Assembly: GCF_002117125.1 (NCBI RefSeq)
Contig: NZ_CP019344.1
Span: 2,942,501 to 3,006,500, forward strand
Length of the DNA: 64,000 nucleotides
Direction: 5' to 3'
DNA from: Nonlabens spongiae
Lineage (GTDB): Bacteria > Bacteroidota > Bacteroidia > Flavobacteriales > Flavobacteriaceae
Shown here: piece by piece, positions 26,893 to 35,964 of the stretch
Layout of the letters: every line of letters starts with the position of its first letter
Numbering within the stretch: the stretch's first letter is position 1
Notes under the pieces: generated by a model
Database searches by the model: none
Seen by the model: the letters and a program-made list of their open reading frames with translations, nothing else
What the model was told of the DNA's origin: nothing
Made by a program: the position numbers and the translations under genes

Positions 26893-27366
26893 ATGGAAAA
26901 TAGCGAGGACAAAAAACAAAGATTGCATAGTCAGAATTATACTGAGAGCCGAAACACATCTTACAGTATTGTTAGACGCTACGGTTCCATAACTTTTGAT
27001 GAGGCACTAACACAGTTAAGAGATGTTTTAAAGGACAAAGGATTTGACATCATCGGAGAAATGGATGTTACGGACTATCTGAAGGACTATGACATCGATA
27101 TGTCTCACCTAATAATTATGATGGTTTGTCATAAAGAAACGACTGCCAACTTACTGTCCAACGATATCCAAATGACCTCACTCGTGCCTTGTAAAATTAG
27201 CATCAAAGTAATCGAAGATGCTTCTTTAATCGAGGTTTCTATCGAAGACGTTGAGACAACTTGGGGCATCTCTGACAAATCCGAAATAGAAGAAATAGCA
27301 AAAAGCTTAGGACAAGATTTAAAAGAAATCTTAGACCATTTAGGTCCAAAACATTTTAAACTATAG
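26893..27366 (+). CDS. DUF302-like protein (second of two)
   Basis: A 157-residue homologue of the preceding protein with the same plan: LKDKGFDIIGEMDVTDYLKDY, HLIIMMVCHKETTANLL, TSLVPCKISIKV. The NPPFA motif is replaced by HKETT, so it is diverged. About 30 extra N-terminal polar residues precede the domain. Starts eight bases after the first copy. Confidence 0.72.
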   Translation: MENSEDKKQRLHSQNYTESRNTSYSIVRRYGSITFDEALTQLRDVLKDKGFDIIGEMDVTDYLKDYDIDMSHLIIMMVCHKETTANLLSNDIQMTSLVPCKISIKVIEDASLIEVSIEDVETTWGISDKSEIEEIAKSLGQDLKEILDHLGPKHFKL

Positions 27367-27389
27367 ATTAATAATTTAATTCAAAAACA

Positions 27390-27926
27390 ATGAAAACACT
27401 ATTTAAAACTTCAATTCTAACCCTTGCACTCATTGCAATTGTAAGCTGCAAGGAAAAACAAACCGTAGAAATTAACACCCCAGAAGAGGTGAAGGCGGCC
27501 AAGAAAAAAACCGCAGATATCGCAGACCAAGGTTTTATTGACGGAATGACGGGAAAAGTATGGCATAATTATCTTGAAATCAAAATGGCACTTGTAAGAG
27601 ACGATGCAGAAAAGGCAAGATCCATAAGTAAGGATATGGCTGCCTCTTTTGAAGAGGAAAGGACGGAGCTGAAAAACTTAGCACAAGATATGGCCAATAC
27701 CGATGACATTGAAGCCCTGAGAAAATTGTTCGCACAATTTACCGAAAAGGCTGGGCCAATGTTTGAAGATGCACTATCTGAAGGAACCATATACAAAAAA
27801 TTCTGCCCAATGGCATTTAACAATGAAGGTGCCTATTGGTATGCTGATGTTAAAGAAATAACCAATCCCTATTTCGGAGATAAAATGTTGAAATGTGGGT
27901 CGGTAAAGAAAACTATTAATAAATAA
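27390..27926 (+). CDS. DUF3347 domain lipoprotein (copy 1)
   Basis: A 178-residue lipoprotein with lipobox AIVSC (Cys20). The DUF3347 domain covers most of the rest: helical VWHNYLEIKMALVRDDAEKA, then FCPMAFNNEGAYWYADVKEITNPYFGDKMLKCG. The FCPM and NPYxG..M..CG motifs recur in three other proteins in this cluster and are plausible Cu ligands. It sits outside the cytoplasm, probably binding copper for the efflux system. Confidence 0.83.
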   Translation: MKTLFKTSILTLALIAIVSCKEKQTVEINTPEEVKAAKKKTADIADQGFIDGMTGKVWHNYLEIKMALVRDDAEKARSISKDMAASFEEERTELKNLAQDMANTDDIEALRKLFAQFTEKAGPMFEDALSEGTIYKKFCPMAFNNEGAYWYADVKEITNPYFGDKMLKCGSVKKTINK

Positions 27927-27943
27927 CCCTTAAATAAACAAAG

Positions 27944-28558
27944 ATGAAAATGATTAGACGAAAATTAATTATACCCATAATCGCATTAGCTTTAGTTAGT
28001 GTTACTGCTTGTAAAGACGGAAATAAAAATGAACCGGCAGCACCAATGAGCAACGAGATGCATCAGGAAGATACAAATCACGATGATAATGACGGTCATC
28101 ACGATGGTGCAGGTATGAATACGGCAATGAATGGACACGGTAACGCACAAGCGATTCTTAATGACTATTTCAATTTAAAGAATGCCTTAGTGGCAGACGA
28201 TAATGGCAAAGCCAAAGGTTTGGGAGCAGCCCTCGCAACATCCTTAGGAAATTTTGACGCTTCACATTATACCGATGCCCAGCAATCCGAATTAAAGGAT
28301 ATTGTTGAGGATGCAGTTGAACACGCAGAACACATTTCAGAAAGTGATATAGCACATCAGCGAGAGCACTTTAAAGTTTTAAGTAAAGATTTAATAGATA
28401 TGGTTGCTATAACAGGAACAGAGATGAAACTATATGAGCAGTTTTGCCCTATGTATGATGGCGGTACGGCGTGGTTAAGTACTAAAGAGGAAGTGCGTAA
28501 TCCCTACTACGGTAGCAAAATGTTAACCTGTGGCAAAGTGCAGCGAGAAATCAACTAA
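27944..28558 (+). CDS. DUF3347 domain lipoprotein (copy 2)
   Basis: A 204-residue lipoprotein (SVTAC lipobox) with a His/Asp/Asn-rich linker (residues about 35-65, including [10 protein letters not shown]) and a DUF3347 domain ending [31 protein letters not shown]. The acidic His-rich linker is a further candidate metal site. Directly abuts the heme-binding protein gene. Confidence 0.83.
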   Translation: MKMIRRKLIIPIIALALVSVTACKDGNKNEPAAPMSNEMHQEDTNHDDNDGHHDGAGMNTAMNGHGNAQAILNDYFNLKNALVADDNGKAKGLGAALATSLGNFDASHYTDAQQSELKDIVEDAVEHAEHISESDIAHQREHFKVLSKDLIDMVAITGTEMKLYEQFCPMYDGGTAWLSTKEEVRNPYYGSKMLTCGKVQREIN

Positions 28559-29011
28559 ATGAAAATAGTAAAAATCATAGCGATTGTTTTATTGGTGGTG
28601 TTTGTAGGTATTCAATTTATACCATCATCTCGTAACCAAAGTGATTCTGTACCCGAAACTGATTTTATGTTGGTTAATGATGTTCCAGAGAACATTCAAA
28701 ACAAGTTACAGGTATCCTGCTATGATTGTCACAGTAATAATACGCAATACCCGTGGTATAACAAAGTTCAGCCTGTTGCTTGGTTTTTGGAAGACCATAT
28801 TAAAGAAGGCAAGGCCGAACTGAATTTCAACGAATGGGATTCACTATCAACCCGAAGAAAGACCAGTAAGCTAAGGTCTATCATTAAACAGATTGAAAAT
28901 GGCGAAATGCCTTTAGATTCTTATACCTTCATTCATAGAGACGCAAAGTTTTCAGAAGCAGAGGCAGAAGAAATAATCAATTGGGTAACACAATTAAAAA
29001 ATAGCTTATAA
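28559..29011 (+). CDS. Heme-binding domain protein
   Basis: A 150-residue protein with an N-terminal membrane anchor (about 5-18) and a CYDCHSNNTQYPWY motif, the CxxCH c-type heme site of the Haem_bd family, followed by NEWDSLSTRRKTSKLRSIIKQIENGEMP. It faces the periplasm and probably carries electrons or serves in copper redox chemistry. Start codon follows the upstream stop with no gap. Confidence 0.85.
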   Translation: MKIVKIIAIVLLVVFVGIQFIPSSRNQSDSVPETDFMLVNDVPENIQNKLQVSCYDCHSNNTQYPWYNKVQPVAWFLEDHIKEGKAELNFNEWDSLSTRRKTSKLRSIIKQIENGEMPLDSYTFIHRDAKFSEAEAEEIINWVTQLKNSL

Positions 29012-29030
29012 ATAATTAAAAAATAAAAAG

Positions 29031-29582
29031 ATGAAAAAGTTAAAAATGAGTATAGCCACTATGTTATTGTTGGCAGTTTCTTTTATCAATGCACAGGAAA
29101 AGGAAAAAATGAAGATGGACCATAAAATGGACCACGGTAAAATGATGGATATGAACAGTGATGCAAAAGCAGAAGCAATTTTAAATGATTACTTCAGTCT
29201 AAAGAATGCCTTGGTGGCAGACGATACCAAAAAGGCAGCCCAAGAAGGTACAAAATTGGTAGCTTCTCTTAAAGCCTTTGATACCAGTAGCTATACCAAA
29301 GAACAGCAAGAAGAATTGGCCGATATTATAGAAGATGCTACAGAACACGCAGAACATATTGCTGAAAGTGCTATTGACCATCAAAGAGAGCATTTTAAAA
29401 CATTGAGCAAAGATATAACGGATATGGTGGCGATTACAGGAACAAAGAACACACTGTACCAACAATTTTGCCCTATGTACGATAAGGGTAGTGCTTGGTT
29501 AAGTACAAACAACGAGATAAGAAACCCATATTACGGCAGTAGAATGCTTAAATGCGGCAAAGTACAAAAGACTATTCAGTAG
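29031..29582 (+). CDS. DUF3347 domain protein (copy 3)
   Basis: A 183-residue exported protein (signal peptide [22 protein letters not shown], no lipobox) with a Met/Lys/His stretch ([15 protein letters not shown]) before the DUF3347 domain. The domain is very close to copy 2 over [19 protein letters not shown] and [31 protein letters not shown], indicating recent duplication. Probable periplasmic copper binder. Confidence 0.83.
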   Translation: MKKLKMSIATMLLLAVSFINAQEKEKMKMDHKMDHGKMMDMNSDAKAEAILNDYFSLKNALVADDTKKAAQEGTKLVASLKAFDTSSYTKEQQEELADIIEDATEHAEHIAESAIDHQREHFKTLSKDITDMVAITGTKNTLYQQFCPMYDKGSAWLSTNNEIRNPYYGSRMLKCGKVQKTIQ

Positions 29583-30072
29583 ATAATCCCTTCCCTAAGC
29601 ATTTTTTGTTGTTCTGGTTTATTAGTTAACAGAATACATAAAATGTCCGGAATATCTTGAGTAGTCATTAAGTCCTGTCGTGGGAAGGAAAAATAGATGA
29701 TGGTTAGTGTTAGTTCCTTCCCAGGTCAGGCAAAAATTTAAGTCCTAATAAGAGAGAGGGTGCATACTGTTTGGTTGGTTAATGAAACCCTTTCTCTTAA
29801 TTAGGCACAACAGATTTTATGAAATAGAAAAGTTGATTTGGTTAGTAGCAGCCTGCACAAGGGAGAGGGATTAAACCCTTAAAATAATAACATCTCTCTT
29901 CCTATGTCAGGCAATTTAAAACTTTTGAAAAAGAGAGGTTTAGTGAAGAGTACTTGGTTTTGGGAGGTGAACATTTGAAATGGTTGATTGGTTAATACCA
30001 GTTTGCCTCTCATTATCAAGTATAAATTTAGGGTTTCAGCTTCATTAAAGAAAACTGAAAAATAAATAGGTA
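29583..30072. repeat. Intergenic tract with a series of imperfect hairpins
   Basis: No gene is evident in these 490 bases. Instead there are consecutive inverted repeats with purine-rich arms: 29674-29690 with 29714-29730; 29744-29761 with 29787-29805; 29851-29867 with 29894-29912; and short arms 29933-29938 with 30006-30011. In or just beside each hairpin is a TTGGTT-GTTAAT-type sequence. A direct repeat (GTCAGGCAA then TTTAA) occurs near 29725 and 29907. The origin is unknown: degenerate tandem non-coding RNA units or a decayed repeat. Confidence 0.5.
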
Positions 30073-30210
30073 ATGAAAGATTGTTGCAATACAGGTAATA
30101 GCAAAGCACAGATCAAAAACCCGTTAAAAAAGTGGTTCAATTATATCGTGTACGCTATCATAGCCAGCATAGTTCTTGGGACTTTGGTACTGCAACTAAT
30201 TGGGTACTAA
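30073..30210 (+). CDS. Small membrane protein with N-terminal Cys pair
   Basis: A 45-residue ORF beginning MKDCCN and ending in a single transmembrane helix (about 24-43, IVYAIIASIVLGTLVLQLIGY). It lies 16 bases before the next gene, in phase with the operon. The CC pair near the N-terminus is reminiscent of small metal-binding membrane peptides. No family recognised. Confidence 0.5.
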   Translation: MKDCCNTGNSKAQIKNPLKKWFNYIVYAIIASIVLGTLVLQLIGY

Positions 30211-30226
30211 TTAAAAACCGTAAGAG

Positions 30227-30874
30227 ATGAAAACAAAACATTTTTTTTCAGCCATTTTGGTCATTGCCTTCTTAGGTAGTTTGACCAAAACCTTTGCCTT
30301 AAATGAAGAACGATATAGCCTTGATGCAACTGAATTATCGGCCAGCATAGCATCAGCTGTACAATCAGATTCCGTAAAAGCAGATTTTGATGCGTTTCCC
30401 AACCTACACCCTATGGTCGTACATTTTCCCATTGTACTATTGCTGTTAGCGGTGGTTTTACAATTGATACAGTTGTTTACCTTGAACCGGACAATGGATT
30501 GGGTCATCCTCTTAATGGTAGGGTCTGGGTTTATTGGGGCGTATGTCGCTGGAACATTTGTGCACCCGCATACAGAAGGACTTACCGAAATGGCAAAAAG
30601 CGTACTGGAACAACACGATAAATATGCCGATTGGACACTATGGTCAAGTGCCCTTGCAGCAGTTCTGAAAATAGTAAGCCTGTTTTGGGTCAAACTAAAG
30701 CGTGGTTTTGAAATAGCAGTTTTTGTAGTTATGGCCTTTTCGGCATATTCAGTTTCCGAAGCAGGACATTATGGTTCACAGTTGGTATATATAGAAGGAG
30801 TCGGTCCACAAGGAAATTATATTGAAACCGAAAGTGAAGAAGGTCACGAGGAAAGTGATGGGCATTCACATTAA
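30227..30874 (+). CDS. DUF2231 domain membrane protein
   Basis: A 215-residue protein with an N-terminal signal or anchor, then the DUF2231 core: NLHPMVVHFPIVLLLLAVVLQ and about four helices, with FVHPHTEGLTEMAKSVLEQHDKYADWTLW. The C-terminus is Glu/His-rich (EEGHEESDGHSH). Conserved histidines in the helices suggest heme or metal binding. Fits the electron-transfer theme of the heme-binding protein nearby. Confidence 0.78.
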   Translation: MKTKHFFSAILVIAFLGSLTKTFALNEERYSLDATELSASIASAVQSDSVKADFDAFPNLHPMVVHFPIVLLLLAVVLQLIQLFTLNRTMDWVILLMVGSGFIGAYVAGTFVHPHTEGLTEMAKSVLEQHDKYADWTLWSSALAAVLKIVSLFWVKLKRGFEIAVFVVMAFSAYSVSEAGHYGSQLVYIEGVGPQGNYIETESEEGHEESDGHSH

Positions 30875-30883
30875 ACAAAGATT

Positions 30884-32389
30884 ATGAGAAAAGGATTTAT
30901 CATAACGAGCAACATATTGGTTTTGGCGGTAACAGCCATAATCATTTTATATCCATTGTTATGGTGGCTCGCATTGGTATTACTTCCTTTTTTGATTTTA
31001 GGACTATTCGATTTTTTTCAAAAATCAGATAACATTAGGCGTACCTATCCATTATTTGGCAGAATTACCAATTTTCTGGAAAAACAACGCCACGTTGTCC
31101 AAGAAACCGTTTTGCTTAATAGGACGGAAGGAAAGCCCTTTAACTGGATACAAAAAGAAATAGTCTATAAACGTGCTGCGAACGCTAATAAAAGTCAACC
31201 TTTTGGCACACAAATACCTTACGATGAAGTTGGTCGTGAATGGTTTAAACATTCCATCTATCCGGCAAAAGAAGTCAACGATGATTTTAGAGTAATATTT
31301 GGAAGTTCCAAGTGCGACAAACCCTATTCTGCAAGTATTCTGAATCTTGCGGGAATGAGCTATGGCTCAATAAGCAAAAATGCGACCTTAGCCCTTAATG
31401 GTGGTGCCAAAATAGCTGGTTTTGCCCAGAATACGGGTGAAGGTGGCTTTACACCCTATCATCAACAATACGGTGCAGATATTATCTTTCAGTTTGGAAC
31501 TGGATACTTTGGATGTCGTGATGCAGAAGGAAATTTTGATGCCAAAAAATTCGCCGACATCGCAACCAACGATGTAGTGAAAATGATTGAAATAAAAATT
31601 GCACAAGGAGCCAAACCTGGGTTTGGTGCCATACTACCTGCAAAGAAAAACACAAAGGAAATCGCAAAATTCAGGGATGTTGAAAAGGGAACCGAAATTC
31701 TTTCGCCACCGCACCATTCGGCATTTGGAAACGATGAAGAAATGATTTCGTTTGTTGAAAAATTGAGAAAACTTTCCAATGGCAAACCAATTGGTATTAA
31801 ACTATGTATTGGGCAAAAAGATGAATTTGAAAGAATGGTTCAATCTTTCGCTGAAAAGCAAAATTATCCAGACTTCATTGCCATTGACGGTGCCGAAGGA
31901 GGCACGGGCGCTGCCCATATGGAATCACTTCATTGGGCGGGTATGCCAATAAATGAAGCAATCCATTTTGCACATTCTATTTTAACAAAATACAAACTGC
32001 GTGATGAAATAAAATTGATGGCGGCCGGAAAAATTATATCTGCTTTTGACATCTATCGGATGCTTGCCCTTGGCGCAGATGCCTGCTATAGTGCCAGAGG
32101 AATGATGTTTGCCTTGGGGTGTGTGCAGTCCTTAAAATGCAATTTAGATACTTGTCCTACCGGCATAACCACAATGGTACCGTCAAGGGTAGCGTCATTA
32201 GTTGTGGAAGACAAGAAGACCAAAGTAGCCAATTACCATAAAAACACAATGGAAGCCTTTAAAGAGTTGCTGGGCTCAATGGGACTTGAAAATAGAATTG
32301 GCATACATAGAAAATACATTGTTAGACGTATAAGCGAAACCGAAACAAAGACATATGAAGAAATTTTTATAAAACCCTCAAAAAAATGA
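30884..32389 (+). CDS. FMN-binding glutamate synthase family protein
   Basis: A 501-residue protein with two N-terminal hydrophobic segments and a GltB-type FMN barrel: LNLAGMSYGSISKNA, NTGEGGFTPYH, IAIDGAEGGTGAAHME, and the iron-sulfur region CVQSLKCNLDTCPTG. It lacks the glutaminase domain of true glutamate synthase, so it is a membrane-associated orphan of the family. The natural reaction is not known. It overlaps the ion-channel gene by four bases. Confidence 0.85.
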   Translation: MRKGFIITSNILVLAVTAIIILYPLLWWLALVLLPFLILGLFDFFQKSDNIRRTYPLFGRITNFLEKQRHVVQETVLLNRTEGKPFNWIQKEIVYKRAANANKSQPFGTQIPYDEVGREWFKHSIYPAKEVNDDFRVIFGSSKCDKPYSASILNLAGMSYGSISKNATLALNGGAKIAGFAQNTGEGGFTPYHQQYGADIIFQFGTGYFGCRDAEGNFDAKKFADIATNDVVKMIEIKIAQGAKPGFGAILPAKKNTKEIAKFRDVEKGTEILSPPHHSAFGNDEEMISFVEKLRKLSNGKPIGIKLCIGQKDEFERMVQSFAEKQNYPDFIAIDGAEGGTGAAHMESLHWAGMPINEAIHFAHSILTKYKLRDEIKLMAAGKIISAFDIYRMLALGADACYSARGMMFALGCVQSLKCNLDTCPTGITTMVPSRVASLVVEDKKTKVANYHKNTMEAFKELLGSMGLENRIGIHRKYIVRRISETETKTYEEIFIKPSKK

Positions 32390-32934
32390 GTGACGAAAAG
32401 GACATAGAAACCACGGCTGCCTTTTATGGGCAACTTTTCAATAGTTCAAAGTACGTACTATTGGTAGTACTTATTGCTACAGTTATCGGGCTGTATGTCT
32501 TGCCTAATATTAATGCTACTTACGCAGTGATTATACTATTGGCCATAACACTAATAAAGATAGGATTTATCATAGCCTTATCCTTTAATCAATTGATGAA
32601 AATTATCGGACAGAGCCATTTGCTGAGCCACGTTTTAGTGTTATTCGGATTTTTAATTGTTCTGATTGTATTTTCATTTGCCATAGATTATGCGGCATTA
32701 CATTTTTTTGATTCTACTCATTTTCAGATAAATAATAGTTCGGGAAATAACGGGCTGTTGGCATTTTTTGATATGTCCTATTTCAGTCTAATTACTTTCT
32801 CATCTGTAGGCTACGGAGATATAGTCCCAAAAACGGTTACAGCTAAAGCCTTGGTGGCACTTGAGGTGGCCCTCAGATTTTTTGTCCTTGTATTTGGTAT
32901 CGCAAACGTGAATAGAATTCGAGTAAATAAATAA
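32386..32934 (+). CDS. Ion channel, two-TM potassium channel type
   Basis: A 182-residue membrane protein with about four hydrophobic segments and a pore loop SLITFSSVGYGDIVPKT; GYGD is the potassium-selectivity filter. It lacks an RCK domain. Translationally coupled (ATGA) to the glutamate-synthase-like gene. Confidence 0.83.
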   Translation: MSDEKDIETTAAFYGQLFNSSKYVLLVVLIATVIGLYVLPNINATYAVIILLAITLIKIGFIIALSFNQLMKIIGQSHLLSHVLVLFGFLIVLIVFSFAIDYAALHFFDSTHFQINNSSGNNGLLAFFDMSYFSLITFSSVGYGDIVPKTVTAKALVALEVALRFFVLVFGIANVNRIRVNK

Positions 32935-32952
32935 CCCTTAATAACTAAAATT

Positions 32953-33435
32953 ATGAAAACTCTAAAATTAACAACAATCCTAATGCTACTTACGTTTGCC
33001 ACAGGCCAAATATTTAGTCAAAACGTAGATTTAGGCACCGAGAAAGAAGCTGTGCTAAAAGTAATGAAAACCTATAAAGATGCCCTGCAAAACCTGACGA
33101 CTGAAGGTACCTTTGAGTTGTTTACAAAGGACTCGGAAGTTTTTGAATCTGGTGGTGTTGAGGGTTCCTATGCCCACTACATCGAACATCACTTAGGACC
33201 AGAATTAGGTCATTTCAAGAAATTTGAATTTTCAGATTATGTGATTGATGCAGAAGTAGACTTGCCCTACGCCTTTACTACCGAAACCTATATCTACACT
33301 ATCGTTCTCAACCCCGATGATAAAGGCAATACCCGAACCATAAAGAAAAAAGGGGTGGTAACTTCTATCCTTAAGAAGATAGATGGGAAATGGAAAATAA
33401 TTAAAACGCACTCTTCGTCAAGAAATACAAAGTAA
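32953..33435 (+). CDS. NTF2-like / DUF4440-type exported protein
   Basis: A 160-residue protein with a signal peptide (to about 23) and an NTF2-fold segment: VLKVMKTYKDALQNLTTEGTFELFTKDSEVFESGG and KKKGVVTSILKKIDGKWKIIKTHSSSR. These domains bind small molecules or act in assembly; no catalytic role is evident. It sits between the channel and the permease. Confidence 0.7.
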   Translation: MKTLKLTTILMLLTFATGQIFSQNVDLGTEKEAVLKVMKTYKDALQNLTTEGTFELFTKDSEVFESGGVEGSYAHYIEHHLGPELGHFKKFEFSDYVIDAEVDLPYAFTTETYIYTIVLNPDDKGNTRTIKKKGVVTSILKKIDGKWKIIKTHSSSRNTK

Positions 33436-33445
33436 AATTTTAACT

Positions 33446-34672
33446 GTGAGCGAATTCTTAAAACAATGGGGCGAAGCAGCCTATACGACTACCGGATTCT
33501 TCTGGATGGCACTCTGGGCTTTCATTTTGGGCTACATTATCAGTAGTATGATACAAATTTTTGTGACTGAAAAAAGGATGCAAAAAACAATGAACGAGAG
33601 TGAAGGTAAAAGTGTACTCTTAGGCACGTTTTTCGGTTTTATAAGCAGCTCGTGTAGTTTTTCGGCTTTAGCTAGTACAAAGTCCATCTTTAAAAAAGGT
33701 GCAAGCTTTGTGTCTTCCATTGCTTTTCTACTCGCATCGACCAATCTGGTTATTGAACTGGGTATTATCATTTCCATATTTTTGGGATGGCAGTTTGTAG
33801 TTGGCGAATACATAGGTGGAATTCTCTTAATTCTTATTTCGTGGATTTTAATACGAATAATCAATCCTAAAAAACTTATTGAAAAGGCGCGCAAGAATTT
33901 AGAGAACGAAGATGACGATGCGATGGATGATTCCAAGGAATGGAAAAAGCAGATACAAAAAGAAGATAGTTGGGCAAGGGTTGCCAAGAAATACAAGATG
34001 GAATGGCAGATGGTATGGAAAGACGTTACGGTTGGTTTTACCATTGCAGGAATCGTAGCAGCCTTTGTTCCCGATTCTTTCTTCCAAACACTATTTATCA
34101 ATAGTGGTCAGGGTAATACAGACTTTACCTTTCTTGAAATATTGGAACATATCATTGTAGGACCTATTGCTGCATTTTTGACATTCATTGGGTCAATGGG
34201 TAATATTCCGTTGGCGGCATTGCTTTTTGGCAAAGGTGTAAGTTTTGCAGGCGTTATGGCTTTCATTTTTAGTGATTTGGTGGTCTTCCCTGTGCTACGC
34301 ATCAACGCCAAGTATTATGGATGGAAAATGTCACTGTTCATTTTATTCTTACTGTTTACGGCATTAATCGGAACAGCTTTGGCTCTACATTACTCTTTTG
34401 ACTTGTTGGGTATGTTGCCAGACCCATCACAAGTCAAAATACAGGACAAAGAGCATTTCAAAATAGATTATACTTTCTACTTGAATATGGCCTTCCTTGC
34501 AATTTCAGGGTATCTGATTTATTTGGGATTTTTCAAAAGAAAGGATGTAGAACACTCAATGAGCGAAATGGCACCGAAAAGTCCATTACTTGAAAGCATT
34601 TTAAAATATGCTGCCTATATCTGTTATATATGGTTGGCTGGTGGACTGATTGTAAAATTTTTCGTGAATTAA
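33446..34672 (+). CDS. Permease, UPF0718/DUF318-like
   Basis: A 408-residue polytopic protein starting at GTG. It has two related membrane halves, the first with FFGFISSSCSFSALASTKSIFKKG and the second with GPIAAFLTFIGSMGNIPLAALLFGKG, separated by a charged loop. This resembles permeases linked to efflux of toxic metals or metalloids. The substrate is unresolved; copper or zinc is suggested only by location. Confidence 0.75.
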   Translation: MSEFLKQWGEAAYTTTGFFWMALWAFILGYIISSMIQIFVTEKRMQKTMNESEGKSVLLGTFFGFISSSCSFSALASTKSIFKKGASFVSSIAFLLASTNLVIELGIIISIFLGWQFVVGEYIGGILLILISWILIRIINPKKLIEKARKNLENEDDDAMDDSKEWKKQIQKEDSWARVAKKYKMEWQMVWKDVTVGFTIAGIVAAFVPDSFFQTLFINSGQGNTDFTFLEILEHIIVGPIAAFLTFIGSMGNIPLAALLFGKGVSFAGVMAFIFSDLVVFPVLRINAKYYGWKMSLFILFLLFTALIGTALALHYSFDLLGMLPDPSQVKIQDKEHFKIDYTFYLNMAFLAISGYLIYLGFFKRKDVEHSMSEMAPKSPLLESILKYAAYICYIWLAGGLIVKFFVN

Positions 34673-34703
34673 ATTATAGATAAAGAGTAAAACAAAAACA
34701 ATA

Positions 34704-35411
34704 ATGGTCAACAGAAAAACAGCGAGATGGATTAGAAAGGCGCACCGCTACTTGGGTATCTTTTTAGGTATTCAGTTCTTGATGTGGACGATTAGCGGGA
34801 TGTATTTCAGCTGGACGGACATTGACGAGATACACGGCGACCAATTTAAGAAAGAAGCACCTGTACAGACCTCATTTAATGATTTGCTCGGCACATCCCA
34901 ACTCGCTACTAAAGAACCCGTCCAATCTTTGGAACTACTGGAAATAGCAAATGAACCTTACTATTGGATTAATGAAGCACAGCTTTATAATGCGAAAACG
35001 GGACAAGGGAAAAATGGAATTACTAAAGAAGAGGCGCAACAAGTTGCAAATAGGTATATGTTGAACGATTTGGAAATAGCAAAAATTCAATTAGTCCATT
35101 CTGTAGGAGCACATCACGAATATCGCGGTCGCCCACTTCCAGTCTATGAAATTTCTTATGAGACACCACAAAACTTAAAAGCCTATGTGGCGGTTGAGAA
35201 TGGCGCTTTTCAAACGGTGAGACATAGGGACTGGCGCTGGTTTGATTTTCTTTGGATGACCCATACAATGGATTATCAGGGAAGGGATAATTTCAACACG
35301 TTGCTATTAAGGGCATTTTCACTTTTGGGATTGATAACAGTCTTAAGTGGTTTTGTACTATGTTACATCAGTTCCCCATCAATCAGAAAATTAAAGAAGA
35401 AGCTTAAATAG
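34704..35411 (+). CDS. PepSY domain membrane protein
   Basis: A 235-residue protein with an N-terminal PepSY-associated helix (RKAHRYLGIFLGIQFLMWTISGMYFSW), a PepSY-like region (GITKEEAQQVANRYML) and a C-terminal helix. Relatives include membrane reductases handling iron or copper. It may take part in metal reduction at the membrane, by analogy only. Confidence 0.75.
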   Translation: MVNRKTARWIRKAHRYLGIFLGIQFLMWTISGMYFSWTDIDEIHGDQFKKEAPVQTSFNDLLGTSQLATKEPVQSLELLEIANEPYYWINEAQLYNAKTGQGKNGITKEEAQQVANRYMLNDLEIAKIQLVHSVGAHHEYRGRPLPVYEISYETPQNLKAYVAVENGAFQTVRHRDWRWFDFLWMTHTMDYQGRDNFNTLLLRAFSLLGLITVLSGFVLCYISSPSIRKLKKKLK

Positions 35412-35435
35412 ATAATAACTTAAAAACCAAAAACA

Positions 35436-35933
35436 ATGGATTCAAAAGAAAACACACACGACGGAATGAAGAAAAATACTTACGGAAAGTTTATGGCTAT
35501 GCTTGGGCTTTCATTTATAGCAATGTACATCACAATGTACCTAAATACCTACGAATGGGACCACGTTTGGTTTAGCCTTACAAGATTTTATATGGTTTGC
35601 CTCGGTATAGCTGCAATGGCAGTAATTATGTTGTCATTAATGCTAAATATGTATAAGAACAAGAAAAAGAACATAGCTATTTATTTGGGGAGTTTAATAC
35701 TTTTTGTGAGTGCATTGGGTCTGGTACGCGAACAAAAATCAACTGTAGGTGACGTTCTCTGGATGAAAGCAATGATTCCACACCACTCTATTGCAATCTT
35801 AACAAGTAAAAGAGCCGACATAAAAGACCCAGAAGCCAAAAAACTTGCTGAGGAAATCATAGAAGCACAGTTGCGTGAGATAGCACAAATGAAAAAGATT
35901 ATTTACAGATTGGAAAACAAAAAAGAGGAATAG
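35436..35933 (+). CDS. DUF305 domain membrane protein
   Basis: A 165-residue protein with three hydrophobic segments followed by a DUF305 region: WMKAMIPHHSIAILTSKRADIKDPEAKKLAEEIIEAQLREIAQMKKII. The MIPHHS motif is conserved in copper-resistance-associated DUF305 proteins. Located just upstream of the CusB-like adaptor. Confidence 0.83.
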   Translation: MDSKENTHDGMKKNTYGKFMAMLGLSFIAMYITMYLNTYEWDHVWFSLTRFYMVCLGIAAMAVIMLSLMLNMYKNKKKNIAIYLGSLILFVSALGLVREQKSTVGDVLWMKAMIPHHSIAILTSKRADIKDPEAKKLAEEIIEAQLREIAQMKKIIYRLENKKEE

Positions 35934-35964
35934 TACTTGCGCTATTTCTTTTAAAACTAATATT

